A stretch of 64,000 nt of DNA from Paenibacillus flagellatus (GCF_003217775.1 NZ_QJVJ01000006.1:186001-250000); one strand, 5' to 3'. Positions 1-8,465 are shown, counted from the first letter of the stretch. Numbers and translations: made by a program. Notes: a model not told the origin generated them from the letters alone.

Positions 1-418
1 CGCGGACGCGGATCTCGTCCTTCGCCCCGCCGCCGCTGCCGACGAGCCGCTCGAACCGGGCCAGATGCGCCTTCACCCGGGCGACGAGCTCGCCCAGGCT
101 GAACGGCTTGATGATGTAATCGTCCGCGCCCAGACCGAAGCCGCGAATTTTGTCCACGTCCTCCTTCTTCGCCGATACGATCAGAATCGGGACGTCGGTG
201 CGCCCGCGCACTTGCCGGCAAATTTCGTACCCGTCCACCTTCGGCAGCATCAGGTCGAGAATGAGCAGGTCGTAGCCGCCCCCGAGCGCCATCTCGAGCC
301 CCGCGTCGCCGCTGTCCGCGACGTCCGCCCGGAACCCCGCGGCCTCCAAATAATCCCGCTGTACCTCGGCGATCACCGGATCGTCCTCGACGATCAGTAT
401 CCGTTTATTCCCCGTCAT
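1..418 (-). CDS. OmpR/PhoB-family response regulator (partial, C-terminus beyond window)
   Basis: The visible 139 residues are a complete receiver domain: acidic pocket EDD at residues 11-13, phospho-acceptor Asp55 in ILDLMLP, switch Ser in LIVSAKK and the conserved Lys in DDYIIKPF. The linker that follows (ELVARVKAHLARFERL) is typical of the OmpR/PhoB class; the winged-helix DNA-binding domain lies outside the window. The start codon is ATG at 418, which overlaps the TGA of the upstream histidine kinase in an ATGA quartet, so the two proteins are translationally coupled. It is the last gene seen of a five-gene operon (secreted protein, ABC ATPase, permease, kinase, regulator). The kinase-before-regulator order is the reverse of the commonest arrangement. 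Confidence 0.93.
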   Translation of the reverse strand, partial: MTGNKRILIVEDDPVIAEVQRDYLEAAGFRADVADSGDAGLEMALGGGYDLLILDLMLPKVDGYEICRQVRGRTDVPILIVSAKKEDVDKIRGFGLGADDYIIKPFSLGELVARVKAHLARFERLVGSGGGAKDEIRVR

Positions 419-1947
419 CGTCTTCCTCCCGTCTCGTCGGCCGCATCCTTCGGCAGCGCCATCGCGATCGTCGTTCCTTCTCCCGTCTTGCTCTCCGCCC
501 ATACGCGTCCGCCGTGCTCTTCGACGATCTGCTTCACGATCGCAAGCCCAAGCCCGCTGCCGGCGCTGCCGCCGCCGCGCGAAGGGTCGGCCCGGTAAAA
601 CCGGTCGAAAACGTGCGGCAGCGCCTCGGCGTCGATGCCCGCCCCGTTGTCGCGCATGCGCACGATCGCCTCCCGGTCCGTCGATTCCAGCTCGATGCGG
701 ATCGCCGTCCGTTCCCCGCCGCCCGCATATTTGATGCTGTTATCCACGACGTTCTGGATGACCCGGTGCAGCTTCTCCTTGTCGGCGCTCACGTACGGCT
801 CCGGTTCGCCCGGCGAACGCGGCGCGTATACGAAGGCGATGTCGGCGTTCGGATGCTGGAGCCGAAGCTCCTCGACGCAATCGCTCAAGTAGGCGACGAG
901 CCCCGTCCGTTCGAAATGAAACGGCAGCCGCTTCAAATCCAGCTTCGAGAACAGGAACAGCTCCTCGATTTGCCGGTCCATGTCCGACGCCTTCTTGTAA
1001 ATCATGCGAAGATAGTTGTTCCGCTTCTCCGGCGTGTCGGCGATGCCGTCCAGTATGCCTTCGACGCACCCTTTGATGGCCGTGATCGGCGTCTTCAAGT
1101 CGTGGGAAATGTTCGACAGCAGCTCCTTGCGGTTGTCCTCGTACTGGAGCTGCAGCGCGATCGAATGCTGGAGCCGGATGCGCATCTCCTCGAACGCGGC
1201 GCCGACCTGGCCGAATTCGTCCTTGCGCCCGCCCGTCTTCAGCTCATGGTCGAGTTTGCCCTCCTTGATCTGCTCCGCCGCCTCCTTCAAGGCGTACAGC
1301 GGGCGGATGAAGCTGCGCGAGACGAAATACGTCAGGACGCCGTTCGTCAAGGCGAGGATGAATAGCAACGTCCCGGCCACGATCGGCATCGCCTTCGGAT
1401 ACAGCCGGACGAGCGGACTCATGTCCGACAAGAAATAAACGTCGCCGGCGCTGCCGTCCGCGAACGTCGTCTTCCGCCGCTCCACCACGAACGTCTTGCC
1501 GCCGGACTCCATATCCCATTCCTCGTTATGGTTCCAATGGTTGCGTCCCTCGTCCCGTCCCGCCTCTTCCTGCAGGGCGGAGACGTCGACGTCGCGCACG
1601 TAGGACGATACGAAGGCGGCTTGCCCGCCGCGCACGACGACGATACCCGATTTCATCTCTCCGAACCGCGCGTCCAAATCGTTCAAAAAGGCGGCGTCGC
1701 TCAGCCGGTCCGGGTCGTACCGGATGAAAAACCGGATGCCGGCGAACAGCTCTTCGCGCCGGGCGAACGTTTCTTTGATTTCCGGAAACGCTCGTCGGCC
1801 CGTATCGCCGCCTCCGTAATAGTCCGAGATGCCCGCCATGTCCCGCATGAACAAGCCGAACAGCAGCATGGCGGAGACAAAAAACAAGACGAGCGGGATC
1901 AGGACCATCCCGAAGTTGGACAAGATGAGCTTTTTTCGGATCGACAC
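415..1947 (-). CDS. membrane sensor histidine kinase (HAMP-HisKA-HATPase)
   Basis: A transmembrane segment near residues 13-33 is followed by an extracellular region of about 160 residues, a second transmembrane segment near 190-212, a HAMP domain, a HisKA domain with phospho-acceptor His in NISHDLKTPITAIKGC (about residue 283) and a HATPase domain with N box VVDNSIKYA and G boxes DNGAGID and GSGLGLAIV. It should autophosphorylate and pass phosphate to the regulator encoded next. I chose GTG at 1947 because GGGAG at 1960-1956 lies 8 bases upstream; GTG at 1953 would leave only 2 bases. It starts shortly after the ABC permease gene ends, so it probably monitors the same stimulus as that transporter. 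Confidence 0.93.
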   Translation of the reverse strand: MSIRKKLILSNFGMVLIPLVLFFVSAMLLFGLFMRDMAGISDYYGGGDTGRRAFPEIKETFARREELFAGIRFFIRYDPDRLSDAAFLNDLDARFGEMKSGIVVVRGGQAAFVSSYVRDVDVSALQEEAGRDEGRNHWNHNEEWDMESGGKTFVVERRKTTFADGSAGDVYFLSDMSPLVRLYPKAMPIVAGTLLFILALTNGVLTYFVSRSFIRPLYALKEAAEQIKEGKLDHELKTGGRKDEFGQVGAAFEEMRIRLQHSIALQLQYEDNRKELLSNISHDLKTPITAIKGCVEGILDGIADTPEKRNNYLRMIYKKASDMDRQIEELFLFSKLDLKRLPFHFERTGLVAYLSDCVEELRLQHPNADIAFVYAPRSPGEPEPYVSADKEKLHRVIQNVVDNSIKYAGGGERTAIRIELESTDREAIVRMRDNGAGIDAEALPHVFDRFYRADPSRGGGSAGSGLGLAIVKQIVEEHGGRVWAESKTGEGTTIAMALPKDAADETGGRR

Positions 1948-1966
1948 GTGCACCGCTCCCGGGAAG

Positions 1967-2710
1967 TCAGAATGATTTCGTTTCGAACATGTACCAGCCG
2001 GCCATATAGCTTATTATACTACCGGAGAGCAGGAAGGCGAATGCCTGCAGCAGCTTTCCCGCGGATACGCCGCCGCCGAGCCACAGCGTATGCCAATCGG
2101 TGTACGCGAAGAACGACCAGACGGACGCTTCGGGGAAAACGAACGGCAGCAGCTTGGCGGCGACGTACAGCGCCACGCAGACGGCCAGCGTCCCGACGCC
2201 GCTGCGCAGCCATTGGGCGACGAACGCGGCGAAGGCGCACAGTGAAGCCATCGCCACGAACGCGGCCGCGTACGTCTGCAGCGAGTCCGGCAGCCCCGCG
2301 ATCGTCGTCCGGCTGTCGAACGCGAGTCCGGCGGCCGCGGAGGCGACCCAGACGACGGCAAGCAGCCCGGCCGTATACAGCAGCAGCGCCGCCACCTTGG
2401 ACGCGAACAGGCTCGCCCGGGTTACCGGCTGAAGCAGCGCGAGCTTGATCGTGCGGGCGGCGTATTCGCCGGAGAACGATTCGGCTGCGGCCATGAAGAC
2501 GAAGAGCGGCAGCCAGACGGCGGTGAACAGGCCGAGCATGAGCTGCGGCAAGTCGCGGCCGAGCGACAGCCCGGCTCTCGACTCCAGGCTGGCGAGCAGC
2601 AGCGCGGCCAGGACGGGGACGAGCGCGGAGAGCGCGATCGCAAGCCTCGTCTTCGTCTGCAGCAGCAGCTTCGCCGTTTCGTTGTACGTGCCCGCGTACC
2701 AGTCAAACAT
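1967..2710 (-). CDS. ABC-2 type transporter permease
   Basis: This 247-residue integral membrane protein has about six hydrophobic helices and the BcrB/NosY-like opening FDWYAGTYNETAKLLLQTK, followed by a first helix rich in Ala and Leu. It is the membrane half of an exporter whose ATPase is encoded immediately upstream, with an 8-bp overlap (ATG at 2710, ATPase stop at 2703). Exporters of this build, coupled to a kinase and regulator, commonly protect against peptide antibiotics or move an unknown amphipathic substrate; the sequence does not reveal the substrate. Confidence 0.88.
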   Translation of the reverse strand: MFDWYAGTYNETAKLLLQTKTRLAIALSALVPVLAALLLASLESRAGLSLGRDLPQLMLGLFTAVWLPLFVFMAAAESFSGEYAARTIKLALLQPVTRASLFASKVAALLLYTAGLLAVVWVASAAAGLAFDSRTTIAGLPDSLQTYAAAFVAMASLCAFAAFVAQWLRSGVGTLAVCVALYVAAKLLPFVFPEASVWSFFAYTDWHTLWLGGGVSAGKLLQAFAFLLSGSIISYMAGWYMFETKSF

Positions 2711-3437
2711 GAACTTTCCCCTCCCTCGCCCGGCGCATTTCCGCCAAATACGCTTGCTCCAGCCCCAGGCCGGCGGTCAGCTCCGGGACGGCTCCTTCGC
2801 GGATCAGCGTCCCGTCGTACAGGAAGCCGACGCGCGTGCACAGCCGCTCCATCTCGTCGATCGCGTGGCTTGAGACGAGAAACGTCGTGCCGTTATCGGC
2901 GGACAGCCGGAGAATGAGCTCGCGCAGCTCGACCGTCCCTTCGATGTCGAGCCCGTTCGACGGCTCGTCGAGGATGACGAGCTCGGGGGCGTGAAGCAGC
3001 GAGGCGGCGAGCGCGAGCCGCTGCTTCATGCCGAGCGAGAAGCCGCGCACCTTCTCGCGCCGGTACGGCGTCAAGCCGACCCAGTCGAGCACTTCGCCGA
3101 TGCGCGCCGGCGGCAGCTCGGGATGGAACCGCGCGATCAGGCGCAGGTGCCCTTCCGCGGACATGTAGTCGTAGACGTCGGCCGTCTCGATGACGCAGCC
3201 GACCTTGCGCATCGACCGCTCGTAGCCGTCGCCCGGGTGCCGGCCGAACAGGGAGACGCTTCCCCCGTCCGCCCGGATCAGCCCCGTGACGATTTTCAGC
3301 ACGGTCGTCTTGCCCGAGCCGTTCGGGCCGAACAAGCCGTAGATGTCGCCGCGGCGGACGTCGAGGTCGATGCCCCGGACGCCGCGGCCGTTGCGGTATC
3401 GTTTCGTCAGCTGCCGGATTTGCAGGACGGGTTCCAC
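2703..3437 (-). CDS. ABC transporter ATP-binding protein (BcrA-like)
   Basis: Walker A is GPNGSGKTT, the signature is FSLGMKQRLALA, Walker B is LVILDEPSNGLD and the switch His sits in LVSSHA, so all ATPase motifs are intact. It energises the permease encoded next. Two GTG starts are possible. GTG at 3446 is only one base from the GAGGAG ribosome site (3453-3448), while GTG at 3437 is 10 bases away and begins the protein with MEPVLQIRQL, so I prefer 3437. It sits 24 bases downstream of the secreted protein gene, in the same transcription unit. Confidence 0.92.
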   Translation of the reverse strand: MEPVLQIRQLTKRYRNGRGVRGIDLDVRRGDIYGLFGPNGSGKTTVLKIVTGLIRADGGSVSLFGRHPGDGYERSMRKVGCVIETADVYDYMSAEGHLRLIARFHPELPPARIGEVLDWVGLTPYRREKVRGFSLGMKQRLALAASLLHAPELVILDEPSNGLDIEGTVELRELILRLSADNGTTFLVSSHAIDEMERLCTRVGFLYDGTLIREGAVPELTAGLGLEQAYLAEMRRAREGKVHV

Positions 3438-3461
3438 GTTCGTCACGCTCCTCTTGTCTCG

Positions 3462-4421
3462 TTAGCGGCGGCCGCCGCGATCGCGCCAGCCGGCGTCGTG
3501 TTCGATCTTCTCGACTTGCTTGCCGGTCAGATCGACCGAATCCGGCGTCGTCGCATTCACGCCGGACAAGTCGATGTCCGCCCGGACGACGACGCTGTGC
3601 TCGGCTCCCGCATCGTCCTTCCCGACGATACGGATTTCCGCCGACTTGCGGTCGAAATAGTTCGCGGCATCGATCGTCGCATCGAGGCGAATGTCGTCCA
3701 CCCGGATATCCTTCGTCAGCTTCGGCCAATCGTGCTCCAGCCCGGATGCGAACAGCGCGTGGAAGTCCTCTGCGGCTTCGCCCTCGCCCTTGCCCTCGAC
3801 GCCGTGCTTCCAGCCGCCATGCGGGCCGTCCGACGCGCCCCGGACGAGAAGCGAGCCGATCGCATTGACGGCTACCGGCACTTGGCTGCCGGTCAAGTGC
3901 AGCGAAACCCGCTTGCCGCCGTCCGCTTCCGATTGCAGCGTCACGTGGTCCTTCAAGCTGCCGACGAGCGCATCCAGCACCCGCTCCGCGCCTTCGGCGA
4001 ATTCAGGGTCGGGGCCGCCTTCCCGGGCGCCGTCATGACGCCATTTCGGTCCCTTGCCCCCACCGTGCTCGGCTACGCGATAGACGTCGCTGTCGCTCGT
4101 CTTCACGATCGCTTTGCCGTCCTGCAGGTACAGGTTCGCTCCCTTCGTCACCGCTCCCGCGCTCAGCGTCACGGTCGCGCTCGCGCCGGAGTCGCCCGCT
4201 CCTTTTTTGAACGCCGCGCTCGCGCCGAACAGCTCGCTGCCGTTGTCGGAGACGGTGACGGCCGCCGTACCGGCCACGCTTTGCGCCGTCCTCGTCTGCT
4301 TCAGCGCCGACTTCCAGGCTTCGTAGCCGGACGTCCCGGCCATGGCGGACATGGCGCTCACCGTCAGCATGACGGCGCCGATGCCGACGCCCGTGCCCAT
4401 TGCGATCCATTTTTTCTTCAT
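3462..4421 (-). CDS. secreted hypothetical protein, first gene of the ABC/two-component operon
   Basis: This 319-residue protein starts at ATG 4421, 7 bases after GGAGGA. Residues 1-29 form a signal peptide (MKKKWIAMGTG then a hydrophobic stretch ending SAMAG). The exported part is hydrophilic, begins with SGYEAWKSALKQTRTAQSV, has a Gly/His/Lys-rich middle, and resembles the general build of LolA/outer-lipoprotein-like periplasmic folds, but I do not recognise the family. There is no lipobox, so it should be released or wall-associated. Being first in the operon with an exporter and a two-component pair, it may be the exported effector or a ligand-binding accessory of the sensor; this is inference. 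Confidence 0.8.
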   Translation of the reverse strand: MKKKWIAMGTGVGIGAVMLTVSAMSAMAGTSGYEAWKSALKQTRTAQSVAGTAAVTVSDNGSELFGASAAFKKGAGDSGASATVTLSAGAVTKGANLYLQDGKAIVKTSDSDVYRVAEHGGGKGPKWRHDGAREGGPDPEFAEGAERVLDALVGSLKDHVTLQSEADGGKRVSLHLTGSQVPVAVNAIGSLLVRGASDGPHGGWKHGVEGKGEGEAAEDFHALFASGLEHDWPKLTKDIRVDDIRLDATIDAANYFDRKSAEIRIVGKDDAGAEHSVVVRADIDLSGVNATTPDSVDLTGKQVEKIEHDAGWRDRGGRR

Positions 4422-4500
4422 CGTTTCTTCCTCCTCGTTCCGATCGGATAGATTGGCGGGGCGTTGTTGTTTCGGCTTGCGCCGTTCGCCCTCTGAAACC

Positions 4501-4585
4501 ATCATACCCGGCGGCTCTAAACCCCCTCTAAATGAAGTGTAAAAAAAGTATAAACAATCGGACGAAAACCGAAAGGAAGTATAAA
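4501..4585 (-). promoter_or_regulatory. 11-bp-phased direct-repeat operator and promoter for the 4421-1 operon
   Basis: Read on the minus strand, four heptamers TTTATAC, TTTACAC, TTTAGAG, TTTAGAG lie at 4554-4548, 4543-4537, 4532-4526 and 4521-4515, exactly 11 bases apart. A fifth TTTATAC is at 4585-4579. A -10-like TATGAT is at 4506-4501, and its -35 position (4529-4524) has no sigma-A match but falls on the repeat array. This is the geometry of an activator-dependent promoter bound by an OmpR/PhoB-family regulator; the first two units also fit the B. subtilis PhoP hexamer TTHAYA. The obvious candidate protein is the regulator at 1-418. Confidence 0.6.
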
Positions 4586-4664
4586 ACCGTCTCGTCACCT
4601 TGTATGCATAGATCGGGCGCCGGCAGCAAAAACTGGTACATATCCCAGACTGCGCGGAGGATTT

Positions 4665-5144
4665 ATGGCGTTTCCCGTCTTCGTCGGCTTGACCATCATC
4701 GCGATGCTTACGTTCGTCGTCGCCCGCAAACCGGTCCATCTGTTCGAAATCATCGTCTTATGGTGCACGTCGCTCCAAATCGTGGACAATTACATCGGCC
4801 TGCTGGGCGACGACTATAAGCTGATCATCCCATCGTCCGACGTACTGGGCTTCCTCGCGTTCGACTCGATCCGCAGCTTTCTGGTGCCGGCCGTCTCGAT
4901 CCCGGCGATCGGATTCGCGTCGACGCGGAGACGGGCGGCGGCCAAATGGGCGGCGGGAGCCGTGCTCGTCGCCGTGCTCGTCGGCATCGAGCTGCTGGCC
5001 GAGCGAATGAACGTGCTGGACTTCGCTCCGTCATGGAGGCGCTGGTGGTCGGTCGCGTTCTGGACCGGGTACGTGATCGCGATGTTCGCGATTCGCGCCC
5101 TGTACCGGAAGGTGCTGCGCAAGGAGGTGAACGGACTGCCGTGA
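4665..5144 (+). CDS. integral membrane protein of unknown function (pair member 1)
   Basis: This 159-residue protein has about five hydrophobic helices separated by short charged loops, with an Arg/Lys-rich C-terminus. ATG at 4665 follows GCGGAGG. Its last 45 residues (ELLAERMNVLDF then WWSVAFW and a Tyr-Arg end) align by eye with the end of the next protein (EALAARLHVFHY, then a Trp/Tyr-rich helix), so the two are probably tandem paralogues. The build resembles the CBO0543-type small membrane proteins of Firmicutes, but that assignment is tentative. Its stop overlaps the start of the next gene. Confidence 0.75.
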   Translation: MAFPVFVGLTIIAMLTFVVARKPVHLFEIIVLWCTSLQIVDNYIGLLGDDYKLIIPSSDVLGFLAFDSIRSFLVPAVSIPAIGFASTRRRAAAKWAAGAVLVAVLVGIELLAERMNVLDFAPSWRRWWSVAFWTGYVIAMFAIRALYRKVLRKEVNGLP

Positions 5145-5656
5145 TTTGGCCCCAGCGCTTCGATGCGAACGAATGGTTTCTGCTTTCGGCGTTAGCCGTC
5201 ATGGCCGTCCTGTTCTTCGTGATGCCCCGCCGGTTCCCGAAATCCGTTACGATCGTTTTTTTGGCGCTCGGCGTCGGCATTCCGATGTACGCCGATTTCT
5301 TGATCGCGCCGAAGCCGTTCGACCTGTACGACGTCAACGATACGGGCAATTACGAGCTATTCGAAATATTGTTTTATTTCGTCTACGCCCCGTTCGCCTA
5401 CTTCTTCGTCTACTTCTTCGACCGTTGGAACGTACGCGGCTTGGGGATCGCCGGCTACGTCGTCGTCTGGTCGGCGTTCGCCGTCGCCTTCGAGGCGCTG
5501 GCCGCCCGGCTGCACGTCTTCCATTACAAAGGCTGGACGCTCGGCTACTCGTCGCTCGTCTATCTCGTCGTCCAGTCCCTGTACCTCGCTTTCTATTACC
5601 GGATCAAGCGTACGTATGCCGCGACGAAGCGGGAGTCGGCGCCGGAATGGAAGTAA
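5141..5656 (+). CDS. integral membrane protein of unknown function (pair member 2)
   Basis: The 171-residue product has about five predicted membrane helices and a basic C-terminal tail. The start is GTG at 5141, placed 10 bases after an unusually strong AAGGAGGTGA (5121-5130) and sharing the GTGA quartet with the stop of the preceding gene, so translation is coupled. No catalytic motif is visible. It appears to be a diverged paralogue of its upstream partner, and the two may form a heteromeric membrane complex. A strong bidirectional terminator follows at 5779-5811. Confidence 0.75.
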   Translation: MIWPQRFDANEWFLLSALAVMAVLFFVMPRRFPKSVTIVFLALGVGIPMYADFLIAPKPFDLYDVNDTGNYELFEILFYFVYAPFAYFFVYFFDRWNVRGLGIAGYVVVWSAFAVAFEALAARLHVFHYKGWTLGYSSLVYLVVQSLYLAFYYRIKRTYAATKRESAPEWK

Positions 5657-5778
5657 GGAAGGCCGTATGCCCATTGCCATTGCGGCGTCCATGCACCTGC
5701 AGCATGCTGTGGGGGCGCTAAAGACTCGATTCGCGCCCGATCCCGCCAACCGTCGATCCGCCCAACTGCGCGCAAGCA

Positions 5779-5811
5779 AAACGGCCTTTCGGACATTCCG
5801 AAAGGCCGTTT
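5779..5811. terminator. bidirectional rho-independent terminator
   Basis: A perfect 15-bp stem (AAACGGCCTTTCGGA and its complement) encloses a 3-base loop, with A-rich and T-rich flanks. It lies between two convergent genes (stops at 5656 and 5829) and can serve both. Confidence 0.85.
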
Positions 5812-5828
5812 CGTTGTTGCGCGTGACG

Positions 5829-6116
5829 TCAGTCCGCCGTCCATTCCACCCGCGTCAGCAGCTTCCGCTTCATCAGCTCCAGCACGAAATCGACGTAATA
5901 GTCCGGACGCACGATCGCTTTGTACTCGCGGTTCGGGTAGGCGTAGATCAGCACGTCGGTATGGACGCGGTTCTCCTCGAAATGTTTGCCCGCCCGCTTG
6001 ATCGCATCCGCGTGCAGATCCTCCCGCAGGATGCGGATCGTAAATTCCGCGTCGGCGCCGTTGCGGCGCTCCTCGATGTCGACGACGCTCGGGTCGAACC
6101 GGTATACGAGCTTCAT
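5829..6116 (-). CDS. conserved hypothetical protein, 95 residues
   Basis: ATG at 6116 follows GGGGAG by 7 bases. The protein is soluble, begins MKLVYRFDPSVVDIEER and is rich in charged and aromatic residues (DVLIYAYPNREYKAIVRPD), with no membrane helix, metal-binding cysteines or recognised motif. It starts 29 bases after the ion-transporter gene ends and is probably co-transcribed with it. I do not recognise the family; a small cytosolic accessory or regulatory protein is possible. Confidence 0.75.
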   Translation of the reverse strand: MKLVYRFDPSVVDIEERRNGADAEFTIRILREDLHADAIKRAGKHFEENRVHTDVLIYAYPNREYKAIVRPDYYVDFVLELMKRKLLTRVEWTAD

Positions 6117-6145
6117 GGCGCTGCTCCCCTCTCTATCGCATCGAA

Positions 6146-7426
6146 TCAAATCAAATACCGCAAATAAATGTACGCGCTCGCCATCGCCACCGACAGCAGC
6201 ATGAGCGGAAAGCCGATCTTCAAATAATGCATGAACGTGATCGGATGGCCTTCCTTGCCGGACATTCCGGCCACGATCAGGTTCGCGCTCGCGCCGATGA
6301 GCGAGCCGTTGCCGCCGAGGCAGGCGCCGAGCGCCAAGCTCCACCAGAGCGGCTCCAGATCGGCGATGCCGAGCTGGCCCATCTCCTGGATCATCGGAAT
6401 CATCGTGGCGACGAACGGGATGTTGTCGAGGAACGCCGAGGCGATCGCGCTGAGCCACAGGATCAGCATCGACGTGAACACCGGATCGCCTCCCGTCAGC
6501 TCGATCGCCTGCGCGGCCAGCTCCGCGATGACGCCCGTTTCGACCAAGCCGGAGACGAGGACGAACAAGCCGACGAAGAAGAAAATCGTCGTCCACTCGA
6601 CTTTCGCGAACGCTTCCTCCATCCCATGCTCGCCCGTCAGAAGCAGCAGCAGGAACGCGCCGGCCAAGGCGACGGTCGCCGACTCCAGATGGACGAGCTG
6701 GTGCAGGAAGAAGCCGACGATCGTAAGCCCGAGTACGGACAAGCTTTTGACGAGCAGCTTCCGGTCCTCGATCAGCTCCTTCTCGTCGAGCTTCATGACG
6801 TTCGCTTTCAGCTCGTCCGTCGTTCGAATTTTGTTGCGGAACAGCCAGATGAACAGCGGGATGTGCACCGCCATGATCAACGCCGCGATCGGCGCCAAAT
6901 TGTTGATGAACGCCATGAACGTCAGTTCCTTGACGGCGCTGCCGATCATAATGTTCGGCGGGTCGCCGATGAGCGTGGCGGTTCCCCCGATGTTGCACGC
7001 GATAATTTGCGTGATCAGAAACGGCACCGGCGGCACCTGCAGCTGCCGGGTAATGCTGAAGAGGATCGGGACCATCAATAACACCGTCGTCACGTTGTCG
7101 AGCAGCGCCGATCCCCCGGCCGTGATCAGCGAGAGCAGCGCCATGATGCGGACCGGGTCGCCCTTCGCCTTCTTGGCGGCGAGCACGGCCAAATATTTGA
7201 AGAACCCGGTTTCCGCCGTTATGCCCACGATGATCATCATCCCGACGAGCAGCCCGAGCGTGTTGAAGTCGATATGATGGAGCGCGGACTCCTGATCGAC
7301 GATGCCGAATACGACGATAATGACCGCCCCGAGCATGGCCACGATCGTCCGATGAATTTTTTCCGCGATAATCATGCCGTACGTGACCAAAAAAATGACG
7401 ATCGCCCAAATCGCTTGCTGTTCCAT
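6146..7426 (-). CDS. ArsB/NhaD-type (ion transporter superfamily) permease
   Basis: This 426-residue protein has about 11-12 membrane helices arranged as two pseudo-repeats. Diagnostic stretches are GGSALLDNVTTVLLMVPI in the first half and SAIASAFLDNIPFVATMIP in the second (the paired DN helices), plus GGTATLIGDPPNIMIG and GGNGSLIGASANLIVAG, which are the substrate and sodium loops of the IT superfamily. It is closest in style to the arsenite-permease-like/P-protein branch; whether it moves Na+/H+, arsenite or an organic acid cannot be told. The start is ATG 7426, just after GGGAGG. No ars regulator or arsenate reductase is nearby. Confidence 0.85.
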   Translation of the reverse strand: MEQQAIWAIVIFLVTYGMIIAEKIHRTIVAMLGAVIIVVFGIVDQESALHHIDFNTLGLLVGMMIIVGITAETGFFKYLAVLAAKKAKGDPVRIMALLSLITAGGSALLDNVTTVLLMVPILFSITRQLQVPPVPFLITQIIACNIGGTATLIGDPPNIMIGSAVKELTFMAFINNLAPIAALIMAVHIPLFIWLFRNKIRTTDELKANVMKLDEKELIEDRKLLVKSLSVLGLTIVGFFLHQLVHLESATVALAGAFLLLLLTGEHGMEEAFAKVEWTTIFFFVGLFVLVSGLVETGVIAELAAQAIELTGGDPVFTSMLILWLSAIASAFLDNIPFVATMIPMIQEMGQLGIADLEPLWWSLALGACLGGNGSLIGASANLIVAGMSGKEGHPITFMHYLKIGFPLMLLSVAMASAYIYLRYLI

Positions 7427-7582
7427 AAAGCCTCCCCCGAATGCGTCTCGTTTCCGTTTATTGCCGCATGGGCGACAATGTTAAGAATGCCCCGTTCCCG
7501 ACCCGCCATTCCCCCCGCGTCTTCGGTCGTGAAGGAGTCGAACCGCACACCCGCTCCCGCCGCGAAAAACGCGAAAAACGGC

Positions 7583-7609
7583 AAAAAGGAGCCTGCGATG
7601 GCAGGCTCC
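7583..7609 (-). terminator. rho-independent terminator of the DUF975 gene
   Basis: On the minus strand, a 9-bp stem GGAGCCTGC/GCAGGCTCC with a 4-base loop (7609-7588) is followed at once by five T. It lies 71 bases beyond the stop of the gene at 7680-8282. The 156 bases between it and the transporter start at 7426 hold no gene I can support. Confidence 0.85.
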
Positions 7610-7679
7610 TCCGGGTCGTTCGTATAGGGCATAACGTTAACCAGTTTACCGTGTTTCGGGCATTTTGTAAATAGCGGAG

Positions 7680-8282
7680 CTACACCGAGTACGTCCCGCC
7701 CCCGCTCGTGCGGGCTTTCAAATCTTCGTAAAACGCCGCCTGCGTCGCCATCATGTAAGGGGCGAGCCACAAGTAGCCGAGACCGAACGGAATGGCGGCG
7801 AGAATCGCCCAGCCGATGAACGACAAGTACAGGACGAACAAGCGGCCTTTATGGCCGACCATCATTTCCTTGCTCCGGTTCAGCGCCTCCGAAGCCGTCA
7901 AGCCCGGATTGTCCTGCATGACGAAATACGCCTGCGAATACCGGAGCGCCGCGATAATGCCAGGCACGATGAGCAGAAGCGACCAGAGCAGCACGAATAT
8001 GTAGATCAGCAAGTACAGAAGGAACGACGGTCCGTACCGGTTGAACCCGTCGAACAGCGAACCGGCCGTCGGCCGCTCGCTCCGGTGCAGCTTCAGGAAG
8101 AACGCGTACAAGCCGAGCGAGATCGGTCCGCCGAGCAGCAGCGTTCCGATCCACCCGATGTACGGAATCGCTCCGACGACGCCGAGGATGATCGAAGCGA
8201 GCAAGCTCACCCCCACGCCCTTCCCCCAATTTCCGGACAAGCTCCTTCTTGCGGCTGCGCGCAGCTGACTGCTAGTAGGCAT
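7680..8282 (-). CDS. DUF975 family membrane protein
   Basis: The N-terminus MPTSSQLRAAARRSLSGNWG is the hallmark of DUF975 proteins (small LRxxAxxxLxGNWG motif before the first helix). It is followed by about five membrane helices, including GAIPYIGWIGTLLLGGP and a C-terminal pair ending YMMATQAAFYEDL. ATG at 8282 is 10 bases from GGAGG and gives the family's usual N-terminus; GTG at 8288 is possible but too close. The function is unknown in general; these proteins are integral membrane proteins found singly in Firmicutes. Confidence 0.88.
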   Translation of the reverse strand: MPTSSQLRAAARRSLSGNWGKGVGVSLLASIILGVVGAIPYIGWIGTLLLGGPISLGLYAFFLKLHRSERPTAGSLFDGFNRYGPSFLLYLLIYIFVLLWSLLLIVPGIIAALRYSQAYFVMQDNPGLTASEALNRSKEMMVGHKGRLFVLYLSFIGWAILAAIPFGLGYLWLAPYMMATQAAFYEDLKARTSGGGTYSV

Positions 8283-8406
8283 CGACACCTTACCTCCATG
8301 TTCGAATTGTCGGCCGCTCCGGCGTTCACAACTTCGTCACAACTCGCGGCACAAGTAAGCATATGAGCGAGCACCGGGAAACTTTCGATCTTTTTCCCAT
8401 CGGAAC

Positions 8407-8446
8407 AAAAAAAAGACTCCCGGCGTCGAACGTCGTCGACACCGGG
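8407..8446 (-). terminator. terminator closing the MurNAc-salvage operon
   Basis: On the minus strand, an 11-bp stem with one mismatch (CCCGGTGTCGA/TCGACGCCGGG, loop of 6) is followed by AGTC and eight T. It lies just beyond the RpiR stop at 8466. Confidence 0.87.
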
Positions 8447-8465
8447 AATCCGGTCTGGCGATGGC

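Noticed and set aside
7427-7582. Riboswitch in front of the ion transporter
   Set aside because: Only the terminator of the upstream gene and GC-rich sequence with no conserved stem pattern were seen.
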